A stretch of 32,440 bases of DNA from UBA3537 sp049889395 (GTDB lineage: Bacteria > Bacteroidota > Bacteroidia > Flavobacteriales > Flavobacteriaceae). Of the stretch, positions 21,285 to 29,299 are shown piece by piece. The stretch lies in NCBI GenBank assembly GCA_049889395.1, contig JBMHDM010000034.1:1-32440 (forward strand), in the 5' to 3' direction. The notes below the pieces were generated by a model. The model saw only the letters and a program-made list of their open reading frames with translations. It had not been told where the DNA came from and ran no database searches. Position 1 is the stretch's first letter, and the number at the start of each line of letters is the position of its first letter. The position numbers and the translations under genes are program-made.

Positions 21285-22448
21285 ATGCAAGAAAATTTTG
21301 AAATGGTAGCCAAAACCCTTTTTGGCTTTGAAGAACTTTTAGAGAAGGAGCTTAAACAAATGGGGGCTCAAAATATAAAAAAAGGGGTTCGTCATGTAAA
21401 ATTTGTGGGCGATAAGGGATTTATGTACAAATGTAACCTAGGACTTCGGACAGCCATAAAAATTCTGAAACCCATTGCGCAATTTTCAGTAAAAAACGAG
21501 ATAGACCTGTATGAAAAGGTTAAGTCCGTTTCTTGGGAAGATTTTTTGGATGCTAATGGAAGTTTGGCAGTTGGCGCAACCCTAAACGGCGATGTATTTA
21601 CACACTCAAAATATGTCGCTCTGAAAACAAAAGACGCTGTTGTAGATCGATTTAGAGATCGCACAGGCATCAGACCAAATGTAGATTTAAAATTTCCAGA
21701 TTTAAAAATTGATGTTCATATTGACAGAAAGTTTTGTACCATTTCGTTGGATAGCTCTGGAGAGTCACTTCACAAAAGAGGATATAAAATTGCAACCAAT
21801 ATTGCCCCGATAAATGAAGTTCTAGCCGCTGGCTTAGTGATGCTTTCGGGTTGGGATGGACAAACAGATTTTATGGACCCTATGTGTGGCTCAGGCACTA
21901 TTTTGATTGAGGCAGCTATGATTGCTTGTAATATCCCTCCTAATTTAATGCGAAACGAGTTTGGGTTTGAACGTTGGAAGGATTGGGATGTGGAATTGTT
22001 TGAAAAAATTGAAGACTCCTTATTGTCTAAAACTAGAGAATTTTATCATAAAATTGTAGGATATGACAAATCACCGAGTGCGGTAAGAAAAGCCATAGAA
22101 AACGTCAAGAATGCACATCTTGAAGAATTCATTCAAATTAAGCATGAAGATTTTTTTAATACCCAAAAAGGAGGTGATCAATCCTTACACATGCTTTTTA
22201 ATCCACCCTATGGGGAACGATTAGAATTAGATACGGCTTCATTTTATGGAAATATAGGAACAACTCTAAAACACAAATATCCTGGTTCCACAGTATGGTT
22301 CATTACTTCTAATATGGAGGCCCTGAAGTATATAGGTCTTAAAACTTCCAAGAAAATCAAAGTTTACAATGCCAAACTCGAATCGCGTTTGGTTAAATAT
22401 GATATGTATAGCGGTAGTAAAAAAGCAAAAAAAAAGAATTCTAACTAA
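21285..22448 (+). CDS. THUMP-domain 23S rRNA (guanine-N2) methyltransferase, RlmL N-terminal-type
   Basis: A 387-residue RNA methyltransferase. Residues about 1-160 form the N-terminal ferredoxin-like plus THUMP RNA-binding region (MVAKTLFGFEELLEKEL, GLRTAIKIL, HSKYVALKTKDAVVDRFRD). The Rossmann domain has DPMCGSGT (198-205) as SAM motif I and NPPYGERL (306-313) as the catalytic motif for N2-guanine methylation. This equals the RlmL half of E. coli RlmKL, which makes m2G2445. The RlmK half is absent. The C-terminus is a Lys-rich tail (SGSKKAKKKNSN). The frame extends upstream to 21213, but the promoter at 21256-21263 excludes that start, and ATG 21285 gives the family-like MQENFEMVAKTL. It overlaps the convergent membrane gene by 4 bases. 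Confidence 0.9.
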   Translation: MQENFEMVAKTLFGFEELLEKELKQMGAQNIKKGVRHVKFVGDKGFMYKCNLGLRTAIKILKPIAQFSVKNEIDLYEKVKSVSWEDFLDANGSLAVGATLNGDVFTHSKYVALKTKDAVVDRFRDRTGIRPNVDLKFPDLKIDVHIDRKFCTISLDSSGESLHKRGYKIATNIAPINEVLAAGLVMLSGWDGQTDFMDPMCGSGTILIEAAMIACNIPPNLMRNEFGFERWKDWDVELFEKIEDSLLSKTREFYHKIVGYDKSPSAVRKAIENVKNAHLEEFIQIKHEDFFNTQKGGDQSLHMLFNPPYGERLELDTASFYGNIGTTLKHKYPGSTVWFITSNMEALKYIGLKTSKKIKVYNAKLESRLVKYDMYSGSKKAKKKNSN

Positions 22449-22876
22449 CGTAACACCCCCGATTTGATCTTAGATTTTGAAAAATAAATCAAAAAGATTG
22501 CTACTAAAAAAGTAATAAAAGGTAATATAATTTTAGGCCCCTGGATTTCAATATAATTTTGCACAAAAAAATTGTAATAAGTCTGAACAAGGAGGGCCAA
22601 AAAAGATAAGTTAAAAAGATAAAAGGCCCATTTTTTTCTCAAAAAAAGACCAAAGCATCCAAAAAATCCAGCAAAAACAGCTAGTGCAAAAGCTGAAACG
22701 ACCCAAGATGGAAGGTTAGAATAATACAATTGTTCTGCCTCTGATAAACCGCTCATCATCTCGTCAGTCATGTATGCTTGTCCTAGATAGGCCATTACGC
22801 CAAAAATATTCCATAGAGTAGCAAATCCAGAAATAATCCAAAATAAAAATGTAGGTTTTGATTGAATTTGATCCAT
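22445..22876 (-). CDS. Small four-helix membrane protein, unknown function
   Basis: A 143-residue integral membrane protein with four predicted segments: about 10-32 (TFLFWIISGFATLWNIFGVM), 57-78 (VVSAFALAVFAGFFGCFGLF), 85-107 (AFYLFNLSFLALLVQTYYNF) and 115-132 (KIILPFITFLVAIFLIYF). No enzymatic motif is present. A short acidic loop TDEMMSGLSEAEQLYYSNLP joins helices 1 and 2. Such proteins are widespread in Flavobacteriia as unassigned membrane proteins. Its 3' end overlaps the RNA methyltransferase gene by 4 bases. A weak -7-like TATATTTA (22900-22907 on the minus strand) lies 24 bases upstream. Confidence 0.8.
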   Translation of the reverse strand: MDQIQSKPTFLFWIISGFATLWNIFGVMAYLGQAYMTDEMMSGLSEAEQLYYSNLPSWVVSAFALAVFAGFFGCFGLFLRKKWAFYLFNLSFLALLVQTYYNFFVQNYIEIQGPKIILPFITFLVAIFLIYFSKSKIKSGVLR

Positions 22877-23012
22877 AATAAGTTGTGATTTGATTATTCT
22901 AAATATAGTGTTTTATTTTAATATAATGATTGATTTAGCTAAGGATGACTGTTTTCTTATGAAAAAATTAAAATTCTCAGCGAATTTTATTACTAAAACT
23001 AAAAAAAGAGAT

Positions 23013-23020
23013 TACTTTTG
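23013..23020 (+). promoter_or_regulatory. -7 element immediately before the helicase start
   Basis: TACTTTTG is an exact TAnnTTTG match ending only 5 bases before the ATG at 23026. A TTTA at 22986-22989 lies 23 bases upstream as a possible -33 box. Transcripts would begin at or within a few bases of the start codon. Confidence 0.55.
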
Positions 23021-23025
23021 CAAAG

Positions 23026-24588
23026 ATGAATTCTATCGAAAAAAAACTATCTACTTACGAACAAGAAGAACGCCTAGCAGGTAAAGAGCTATATCAATAT
23101 CAAAAAGGCGCTATCCAAAAGATTTTTGAGTGTTTTGAATCTGCAGATGATGATTATCATTTACTCTATCAATTACCAACCGGGGGTGGAAAAACTGTAA
23201 TTTTTTCAGAAATTGTCCGTCAATACTTGAAAACCAGGCAAAAAAAGGTTCTCGTAATGACGCATAGAATAGAGCTATGCAAACAAACTTCTGCTGTTCT
23301 GAGCGAATTTGGAGTCACCAACAAAGTAATAGACAGCAAAGCAAAATTAGATGATCAAAGCGAATACGATTGTTTTGTGGCAATGGTAGAAACGCTGAAT
23401 AATCGGTTAAAGGATGATAAATTAGATATCTCAGATATCGGTTTAGTGATTATTGATGAAGCCCATTATAATTCATTTACAAAGTTATTCAAGTTTTTTG
23501 ACAACTCATTCATTTTAGGGGTTACAGCTACACCGCTCAGCTCCAATATTGAATTACCAATGACCGATAATTATAATGAACTTATTGTAGGGGAAAGTAT
23601 TGAATCACTAATTGAAAATCGATTTTTGGCTCAAGCTAATATGTATTCATACAATGTTGGTTTAACATCATTAATTGTTGGTGCAAATGGCGACTACACC
23701 GTCAAATCCTCTGAAGATTTATATACCAATAGCGAAATGCTAACCAAATTAATGACGGCATACAATGAAAAATGTTTAAATAAAAAAACACTTATTTTTA
23801 ACAACGGAATAAACACCTCACTATTTGTATATGACTTATTCAAAAGAGCAGGACTTCCAATAGCCCACCTTGATAATACAACAACAAAAAAAGAGCGTGC
23901 CAACATCCTAAAATGGTTCAAAGAAACACCAAACGCTATTCTAACATCAGTCAGTATATTGACAACAGGTTTTGATGAACCAAGTGTTGAAGCCATCATA
24001 TTGAACAGAGCCACAAAATCATTAACGCTCTATTACCAAATGATAGGGCGGGGGTCTCGGATATTTAAAAATAAAAACAGCTTTGATGTTATAGATTTAG
24101 GAAATAATTTCCACCGATTTGGACCTTGGGGGAGCACCAATTTGGATTGGCAAAGAATTTTTAAATATCCAAGCCACTACCTTGATGGAATCCTAAGTGA
24201 TGAAGAACTAGAAAGCAATTTTGTTTATGAAATGCCAGAAAGCATCAGACAGTCTTTTTCCAATTCTGAATCTGTTTACTTCGATATCAACAAAACTTAC
24301 GTACAGTCTATAAGACAAGGTCAATCGTCAAAAGTTGTTTTGAAAAAATCCATAGAACAACACGCCACAATATGTGCAGAAAACAGTGAAGATGTATATG
24401 ATGCACTAGCACTCATAAAGTTACTTTCAGACGATATAGACTTTAGAATTCATCGTTATTCCAAATGCATTAGTAAAAGTACCCACAATTTTTTGGAATG
24501 GCTTAAAGAAGATTACAAGAAAAAACTTCGATCTTACCTCAGAGAACACTTTGACAGCATCAAAGAAAGCCTACAAACTCCCCAATAA
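23026..24588 (+). CDS. DEAD/DEAH-box (superfamily 2) helicase
   Basis: A 520-residue ATP-dependent helicase of superfamily 2, resembling the type III restriction subunit/RadD-like group. Motif Q/I: YQKGAI and PTGGGKT (51-57). Motif II DEAH (144-147), motif III TAT (167-169) and motif VI QMIGRGSR are all present, so both RecA-like domains are complete. Residues about 385-520 (after IDLGNNFHRFGPW) form a C-terminal region that I do not recognise. The nucleic acid target is not predictable. No methylase or nuclease gene flanks it, so a restriction role is unsupported. The start codon is fixed by a -7 element 5 bases upstream. Its stop overlaps the next gene's ATG by one base (TAATG). Confidence 0.9.
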   Translation: MNSIEKKLSTYEQEERLAGKELYQYQKGAIQKIFECFESADDDYHLLYQLPTGGGKTVIFSEIVRQYLKTRQKKVLVMTHRIELCKQTSAVLSEFGVTNKVIDSKAKLDDQSEYDCFVAMVETLNNRLKDDKLDISDIGLVIIDEAHYNSFTKLFKFFDNSFILGVTATPLSSNIELPMTDNYNELIVGESIESLIENRFLAQANMYSYNVGLTSLIVGANGDYTVKSSEDLYTNSEMLTKLMTAYNEKCLNKKTLIFNNGINTSLFVYDLFKRAGLPIAHLDNTTTKKERANILKWFKETPNAILTSVSILTTGFDEPSVEAIILNRATKSLTLYYQMIGRGSRIFKNKNSFDVIDLGNNFHRFGPWGSTNLDWQRIFKYPSHYLDGILSDEELESNFVYEMPESIRQSFSNSESVYFDINKTYVQSIRQGQSSKVVLKKSIEQHATICAENSEDVYDALALIKLLSDDIDFRIHRYSKCISKSTHNFLEWLKEDYKKKLRSYLREHFDSIKESLQTPQ

Positions 24589-25124
24589 TGAGGTTGTTTT
24601 TGTGTATATTGACGGCAATGTATTTCCAACAAAATCTCACAATTTTTGAATTTAATGACAACTGTAATTTGCAACTCTGGGGAGTTGTAGACGATAACGT
24701 CATGGGCGGAATTTCTAATGGCCAATTATTGTTAAACGACCATGGGGTTGGTGTATTTAAAGGCCATGTTTCCATTGAAAACAATGGTGGATTTTCATCA
24801 ATTCAATGCAGGACTAAACCTATAGAAATTAATAATCTCAATACAATTGTTCTCGTGATAAAAGGTGATGGAAGTCTGTTTCAATTTAGGGTCAAAAACA
24901 AATTAAATGATCACCATTCATACACCTATGACTTTAAAACATCAGGAAAATGGGAAACTATACACATCCCTTTAAGTGATTTAGAGGCAAGTTTCAGGGG
25001 CTTTAAACTCTACTTACCAAATTTCAATAAAAACATTATTGAACAAATTGGTTTTTTAAAATCCGCCAAGAGCGAAGTCGATTTTAAATTGGAACTCAAA
25101 AGCATTGGTTTAACACGGCAATAG
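24588..25124 (+). CDS. CIA30-family protein, probably exported
   Basis: A 178-residue protein with a CIA30 domain (named after a mitochondrial complex I assembly factor, a galactose-binding-like jelly roll). The diagnostic run is LWGVVDDNVMGGISNGQL (29-46), then GVFKGHVSIENNGGFSSIQCR and the strand GSLFQFRVKN. The N-terminus MRLFLCILTAMYFQQ is short and hydrophobic and probably an export signal, as is common in flavobacterial homologues (inference). Its role in bacteria is not established. Its ATG overlaps the helicase stop codon, so translation is likely coupled, although a functional tie between a helicase and an exported binding domain is not obvious. Confidence 0.87.
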   Translation: MRLFLCILTAMYFQQNLTIFEFNDNCNLQLWGVVDDNVMGGISNGQLLLNDHGVGVFKGHVSIENNGGFSSIQCRTKPIEINNLNTIVLVIKGDGSLFQFRVKNKLNDHHSYTYDFKTSGKWETIHIPLSDLEASFRGFKLYLPNFNKNIIEQIGFLKSAKSEVDFKLELKSIGLTRQ

Positions 25125-25284
25125 TCAATCCATAAATTTATTGTTTTTTTCAATAATTCAAAACTGTTGAACATCATAAATTGAACTTCTTAATATACTC
25201 ATTATCAATTGTTTATATTATTTTTTTGTCATTTGAGTCTACTTGCCAATTTTAGATTATAAACCAAAACAATCTCTGTTTAAT

Positions 25285-25292
25285 TAGCTTTG
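25285..25292 (+). promoter_or_regulatory. Probable -7 element of the ilv operon
   Basis: TAGCTTTG matches TAnnTTTG exactly and lies 33 bases before the ilvD GTG. The 200-base gap upstream (25125-25325) is very AT-rich. I find in it no leader peptide with runs of Ile, Val or Leu codons, no T-box and no strong terminator hairpin. Confidence 0.5.
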
Positions 25293-25325
25293 AAGAGTTA
25301 GTTTATTTTTTAAACAAAATCAACT

Positions 25326-27005
25326 GTGAAATCACTCAATAAATATAGCAAAACAATTACGCAAGATCCTACCCAACCTGCCGCGCAAGCCATGCTGCAT
25401 GCGATAGGCCTAACTAGAGAAGATTTTGACAAAGCAATAGTCGGTATTGCCAGTACCGGATACGAGGGAAATCCCTGTAATATGCATTTAAATGATTTGG
25501 CAAAATTAGTTAAAGAAGGTACCAAGACTCAAGATTTAGTGGGTCTAATCTTTAATACTATAGGCGTTAGTGATGGTATTTCAATGGGGACACCTGGTAT
25601 GCGCTTTTCCTTGCCTTCAAGAGATATCATAGCTGACTCCATGGAAACTGTAGTGCAGGCGATGAGTTATGATGGGCTAGTCACTGTTGTAGGGTGTGAC
25701 AAGAACATGCCAGGCGCTCTTATGGCAATGATACGGATCAATAAGCCTAGTATTTTGGTCTATGGTGGCACTATAGACTCTGGATGTCACAATGGCAAGA
25801 AATTAGATATCGTTTCGGCATTTGAAGCTTGGGGCAGTAAAGTGGCTGGTACCATGACAGAAACCGAATTCCAAAATATTGTTCAAAAAGCATGTCCTGG
25901 AGCAGGCGCTTGTGGTGGAATGTACACGGCCAATACTATGGCCTCGGCTATAGAAGCATTAGGGATGGCTTTACCATATAATTCATCCAATCCTGCAACA
26001 GGTCCAGAAAAACGCCTTGAAGCTAGAAAAGCAGGTGAAGCCATGCGAATTATTCTTGAAAAGGATATTAAACCCTCAGATATAATCACCAAAGAATCCC
26101 TCGAAAATGCCGTTCGGTTAATCACCATACTTGGCGGATCGACCAATGCTGTACTTCATTTTTTAGCCATAGCAAGAGCAGCTGAAATCAAGTTTACTTT
26201 AGAAGACTTTCAGCGTATTAGTGACACTACACCATTTTTAGCTGATTTAAAACCGAGTGGAAAATATCTAATGGAAGATGTTCATCGAATTGGTGGTATT
26301 CCAGCCGTTTTGAAATATTTACTCGAAAAAGGATTATTACATGGCAACTGTCTAACGGTTACAGGGAAAACATTAGCTGAAAATTTGTCTCAAGTCGACG
26401 GATTGTCTAAAAACCAAAAAGTCATAAAACCTATTGAACAGCCAATCAAAGCTACTGGACATTTAAGAATGCTGTATGGTAATTTAGCTCCCGAAGGAAG
26501 TGTGGCAAAAATAACAGGAAAAGAGGGGGTTAAATTTTCAGGGAAAGCCAAAGTTTTTAATAGTGAATTTGAGGCCAACGACGGTATTGGTAAAGGTATG
26601 GTAAATAAAGGTGATGTTGTCGTTATTCGATACGAAGGTCCAAAGGGAGGTCCTGGAATGCCAGAAATGCTAAAGCCTACCGCCGCCATAATGGGAGCGG
26701 GGCTAGGAAATGACGTTGCCCTCATAACAGATGGAAGATTTTCTGGAGGCACCCACGGATTTGTAGTCGGTCATATCACGCCAGAAGCACAAGTAGGGGG
26801 CCCTCTAGCACTTATAAATGATGGAGACAACATAACCATTGACGCAGAAGCTAACACCATAAATTTGGAAATCTCTGAAGAAGAATTAAAACAGAGACAA
26901 ATCAATTGGAATCCACCGAAGTTGAAAGTAACCAAAGGAGTCTTGTATAAATACGCCAAATCTGTATCGTCTGCATCCAATGGATGTGTAACGGACGAGT
27001 TTTAA
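25326..27005 (+). CDS. ilvD: Dihydroxy-acid dehydratase
   Basis: An iron-sulfur enzyme that dehydrates 2,3-dihydroxy acids to 2-keto acids in valine and isoleucine synthesis. The 559 residues are normal. Cluster and active-site signatures are GNPCNMHL (C51), GCDKNMPG (C124) and ACPGAGACGGMYTANTMA (C190, C196). GGSTNAVLH and RFSGGTHGFVVGHITPEA are family blocks in the C-terminal half. The start is GTG at 25326, giving MKSLNKYSKTITQDPTQPAA, which matches the usual N-terminus. It is the first gene of a tightly packed five-gene operon, with 12 bases to ilvB. Confidence 0.97.
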   Translation: MKSLNKYSKTITQDPTQPAAQAMLHAIGLTREDFDKAIVGIASTGYEGNPCNMHLNDLAKLVKEGTKTQDLVGLIFNTIGVSDGISMGTPGMRFSLPSRDIIADSMETVVQAMSYDGLVTVVGCDKNMPGALMAMIRINKPSILVYGGTIDSGCHNGKKLDIVSAFEAWGSKVAGTMTETEFQNIVQKACPGAGACGGMYTANTMASAIEALGMALPYNSSNPATGPEKRLEARKAGEAMRIILEKDIKPSDIITKESLENAVRLITILGGSTNAVLHFLAIARAAEIKFTLEDFQRISDTTPFLADLKPSGKYLMEDVHRIGGIPAVLKYLLEKGLLHGNCLTVTGKTLAENLSQVDGLSKNQKVIKPIEQPIKATGHLRMLYGNLAPEGSVAKITGKEGVKFSGKAKVFNSEFEANDGIGKGMVNKGDVVVIRYEGPKGGPGMPEMLKPTAAIMGAGLGNDVALITDGRFSGGTHGFVVGHITPEAQVGGPLALINDGDNITIDAEANTINLEISEEELKQRQINWNPPKLKVTKGVLYKYAKSVSSASNGCVTDEF

Positions 27006-27017
27006 ATATCAATTAAT

Positions 27018-28751
27018 ATGAACGTAAAAACCAAAACAAAATTTAAGTACCTAAATCAATCCACAGAAAAAATTAGTGGTGCAGAAGCTATCGTTCGTTG
27101 CCTAATTGCTGAAGGAGTCGATATCATTTATGGTTATCCAGGGGGTGCAATTATGCCTGTTTACGATGAATTTTATAAATATCAGGACGAGATTCACCAC
27201 GTTCTTACCCGTCATGAACAGGGTGCTACTCATGCCGCACAAGGATATGCTCGAATTTCTGGAAAAGTTGGAGTAGCTATAGCCACATCTGGCCCAGGCG
27301 CCACAAACCTAATCACAGGCATCGCTGATGCACAAATTGATTCAACTCCTATGGTTTGTATAACAGGCCAAGTTCCATCACATTTGTTAGGAACCGATGC
27401 CTTTCAAGAAACTGATATTGTTGGAATTTCAACTCCCGTAACCAAATGGAACCATCAAATTACGAGTGCCCATGAAATTCCTGAGGTTATCGCTAAAGCC
27501 TTCTATATTGCACGAAGCGGTCGTCCAGGACCCGTACTGATCGATATTACTAAAGATGCGCAATTTGATAGTTTAGATTTCTCCTACAAAATTTGTGATG
27601 GCGTTAGAAGCTACAAGCCAGTACCGAAAGTTCAAACAGAAAATTTGAAAGCAGCAGCTCAACTAATAAATTCTGCCAAAAAACCTCTTATTGTATGGGG
27701 ACAGGGTGTAATTTTAGGACAAGCAGAGAAAGAGTTTAAAGCATTCGTTGAAAAAACAGGAATACCTGCTGCATGGACCATAATGGGGGTTTCTGCCTTA
27801 GAAACAGCACACCCTCTCAATGTCGGCATGGTAGGGATGCATGGCAATTATGCGCCTAATATTTTGACTAATGAATGTGATGTTTTAATTGCAATTGGAA
27901 TGCGTTTCGATGATCGTGTGACAGGAAAATTAAGCGCATATGCCAAGCAAGCTCAAATCATTCACTTTGAAATTGATCCTTCGGAAGTTGATAAAAATGT
28001 GAAAACTGATGTTGCTGTTTTGGGAGACGCCAAAGATAGTTTAGCTCAAATCCTGCCTTTACTAAATAAAAACTCACATTCCTCTTGGCTAGAGCAATTT
28101 CAAAAACTATCTGAAATCGAGTTTGAAAAAGTTATTAAAAACGATTTATATCCCACCAAAGAAGGTTTGACAATGGGCGAAGTGATGAAAGAAATAAACA
28201 GACAAAGTCAAGGACAAGCCGCTATTGTTTCTGATGTCGGACAACATCAAATGATAGCCTGTCGTTATGCCAAATTCAGTCAAACTCGTGGCAATATTAC
28301 TTCTGGAGGATTAGGAACTATGGGATTTGCATTGCCAGCCGCCATTGGCGCCAAAATGGCCACTCCAGATCGTGAGGTGATTGCAGTTATTGGAGATGGT
28401 GGTTACCAAATGACAATTCAAGAGCTCGGAACCATATTCCAAACCAAAACAGCAGTTAAAATAGTCGTTTTAAACAATGATTTCCTTGGGATGGTTCGAC
28501 AATGGCAACAACTATTTTTTGACAAGCGCTATGCTTCGACGGTTATGACCAATCCTGATTTTGTAACTATTGCCAAGGGTTACAGTATACAAGCCATTCG
28601 GGTAACCAAACGCGAAGACTTGGCTAAAGCTGTTGAGACTATGATGGCTTGCACAGAACCTTTCTTCCTGGAAGTCTGTGTAGAAAAAGAAGATAATGTG
28701 TTTCCGATGATTCCCTCAGGGGCATCTGTATCAGAAATAAGATTAGAATAA
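27018..28751 (+). CDS. ilvB: Acetohydroxyacid (acetolactate) synthase large subunit
   Basis: The thiamine-diphosphate catalytic subunit that joins pyruvate with pyruvate or 2-oxobutyrate. The 577 residues comprise the Pyr domain with the catalytic Glu67 in RHEQGATHAAQGYAR, the central FAD-binding domain, and the PP domain with the ThDP/magnesium motif GDGGYQM (459-465) followed by VVLNND. MVRQWQQ and NPDFVTIAKG are conserved near the active site. The first about 19 residues (MNVKTKTKFKYLNQSTEKI) are a short extension. It needs the small subunit encoded directly after it (gap of one base) for full activity and feedback control. Confidence 0.97.
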   Translation: MNVKTKTKFKYLNQSTEKISGAEAIVRCLIAEGVDIIYGYPGGAIMPVYDEFYKYQDEIHHVLTRHEQGATHAAQGYARISGKVGVAIATSGPGATNLITGIADAQIDSTPMVCITGQVPSHLLGTDAFQETDIVGISTPVTKWNHQITSAHEIPEVIAKAFYIARSGRPGPVLIDITKDAQFDSLDFSYKICDGVRSYKPVPKVQTENLKAAAQLINSAKKPLIVWGQGVILGQAEKEFKAFVEKTGIPAAWTIMGVSALETAHPLNVGMVGMHGNYAPNILTNECDVLIAIGMRFDDRVTGKLSAYAKQAQIIHFEIDPSEVDKNVKTDVAVLGDAKDSLAQILPLLNKNSHSSWLEQFQKLSEIEFEKVIKNDLYPTKEGLTMGEVMKEINRQSQGQAAIVSDVGQHQMIACRYAKFSQTRGNITSGGLGTMGFALPAAIGAKMATPDREVIAVIGDGGYQMTIQELGTIFQTKTAVKIVVLNNDFLGMVRQWQQLFFDKRYASTVMTNPDFVTIAKGYSIQAIRVTKREDLAKAVETMMACTEPFFLEVCVEKEDNVFPMIPSGASVSEIRLE

Positions 28752-28752
28752 A

Positions 28753-29286
28753 ATGATGGAACAAACTCTTAATCAATACACTATTTCGGTGTATACAGAA
28801 AATAATGTCGGACTACTGAATCGTATTTCAGCGATATTCCAACGTCGCCATATTAACATTGAAAGTATGAATATTTCGGTGTCTGAAATTGAAGGCGTTT
28901 CAAGATTCACCATATTAGTCAACATGAGTGAAGACAATGTCAAAAAAATCATTGGACAGATTGAAAAACAAATTGAAGTCATAAAAGCCTTTTACCATAC
29001 GGATGAAGAAACTATTTACTTGGAATCTTGTATGTTTAAAATAAAATCAGATTTATTATTTGAAGAAAGACAAATTCAAAACATTATTAAAGACAGTGAT
29101 GCTAGAATAGTGACTGTTAATCGTGAGTTTTTTGTACTAGAAAAATCTGGAAGAAGACACGAAATCGAAATGCTTTACAGAGAACTGAGTGCGTTTGGCA
29201 TCATGCAATTTGTTCGTTCTGGTCGAATATCAGTTACCAAAGATGAGATGAAAATATCAACAATACTAGATGCATTTAACAACTAA
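28753..29286 (+). CDS. ilvN: Acetolactate synthase small (regulatory) subunit
   Basis: The regulatory partner of IlvB, which stimulates the catalytic subunit and confers inhibition by valine or a related branched-chain amino acid. The N-terminal ACT domain (about 8-80) contains YTENNVGLLNRISAIFQRRH and NIESMNISVSEIEGVSRFTI, with the Gly and Asn that form the effector site. The C-terminal domain (about 95-177) is the ALS_ss_C-like activator part, with TVNREFFVLEKSG. 177 residues is slightly longer than E. coli IlvH. The frame opens with ATGATG. I use the first, since the gap from ilvB is one base. ilvC follows after 13 bases. Confidence 0.95.
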   Translation: MMEQTLNQYTISVYTENNVGLLNRISAIFQRRHINIESMNISVSEIEGVSRFTILVNMSEDNVKKIIGQIEKQIEVIKAFYHTDEETIYLESCMFKIKSDLLFEERQIQNIIKDSDARIVTVNREFFVLEKSGRRHEIEMLYRELSAFGIMQFVRSGRISVTKDEMKISTILDAFNN

Positions 29287-29299
29287 AAAAAACTAAATC

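Noticed and set aside
22890..23084. 64-codon open frame before the helicase
   Set aside because: It runs through the helicase promoter and into its first codons in another frame, and shows no recognisable composition or motif.
23026..24588. Helicase as part of a restriction or defence island
   Set aside because: Flanking genes are a membrane protein, an RNA methyltransferase of the rRNA type and metabolic genes. No nuclease, DNA methylase or mobile-element marks are seen.
25125..25325. Possible attenuator or riboswitch before ilvD
   Set aside because: I found no stable hairpin followed by a T-run, no leader peptide with regulatory codons and no T-box motif. The stretch is simply very AT-rich.
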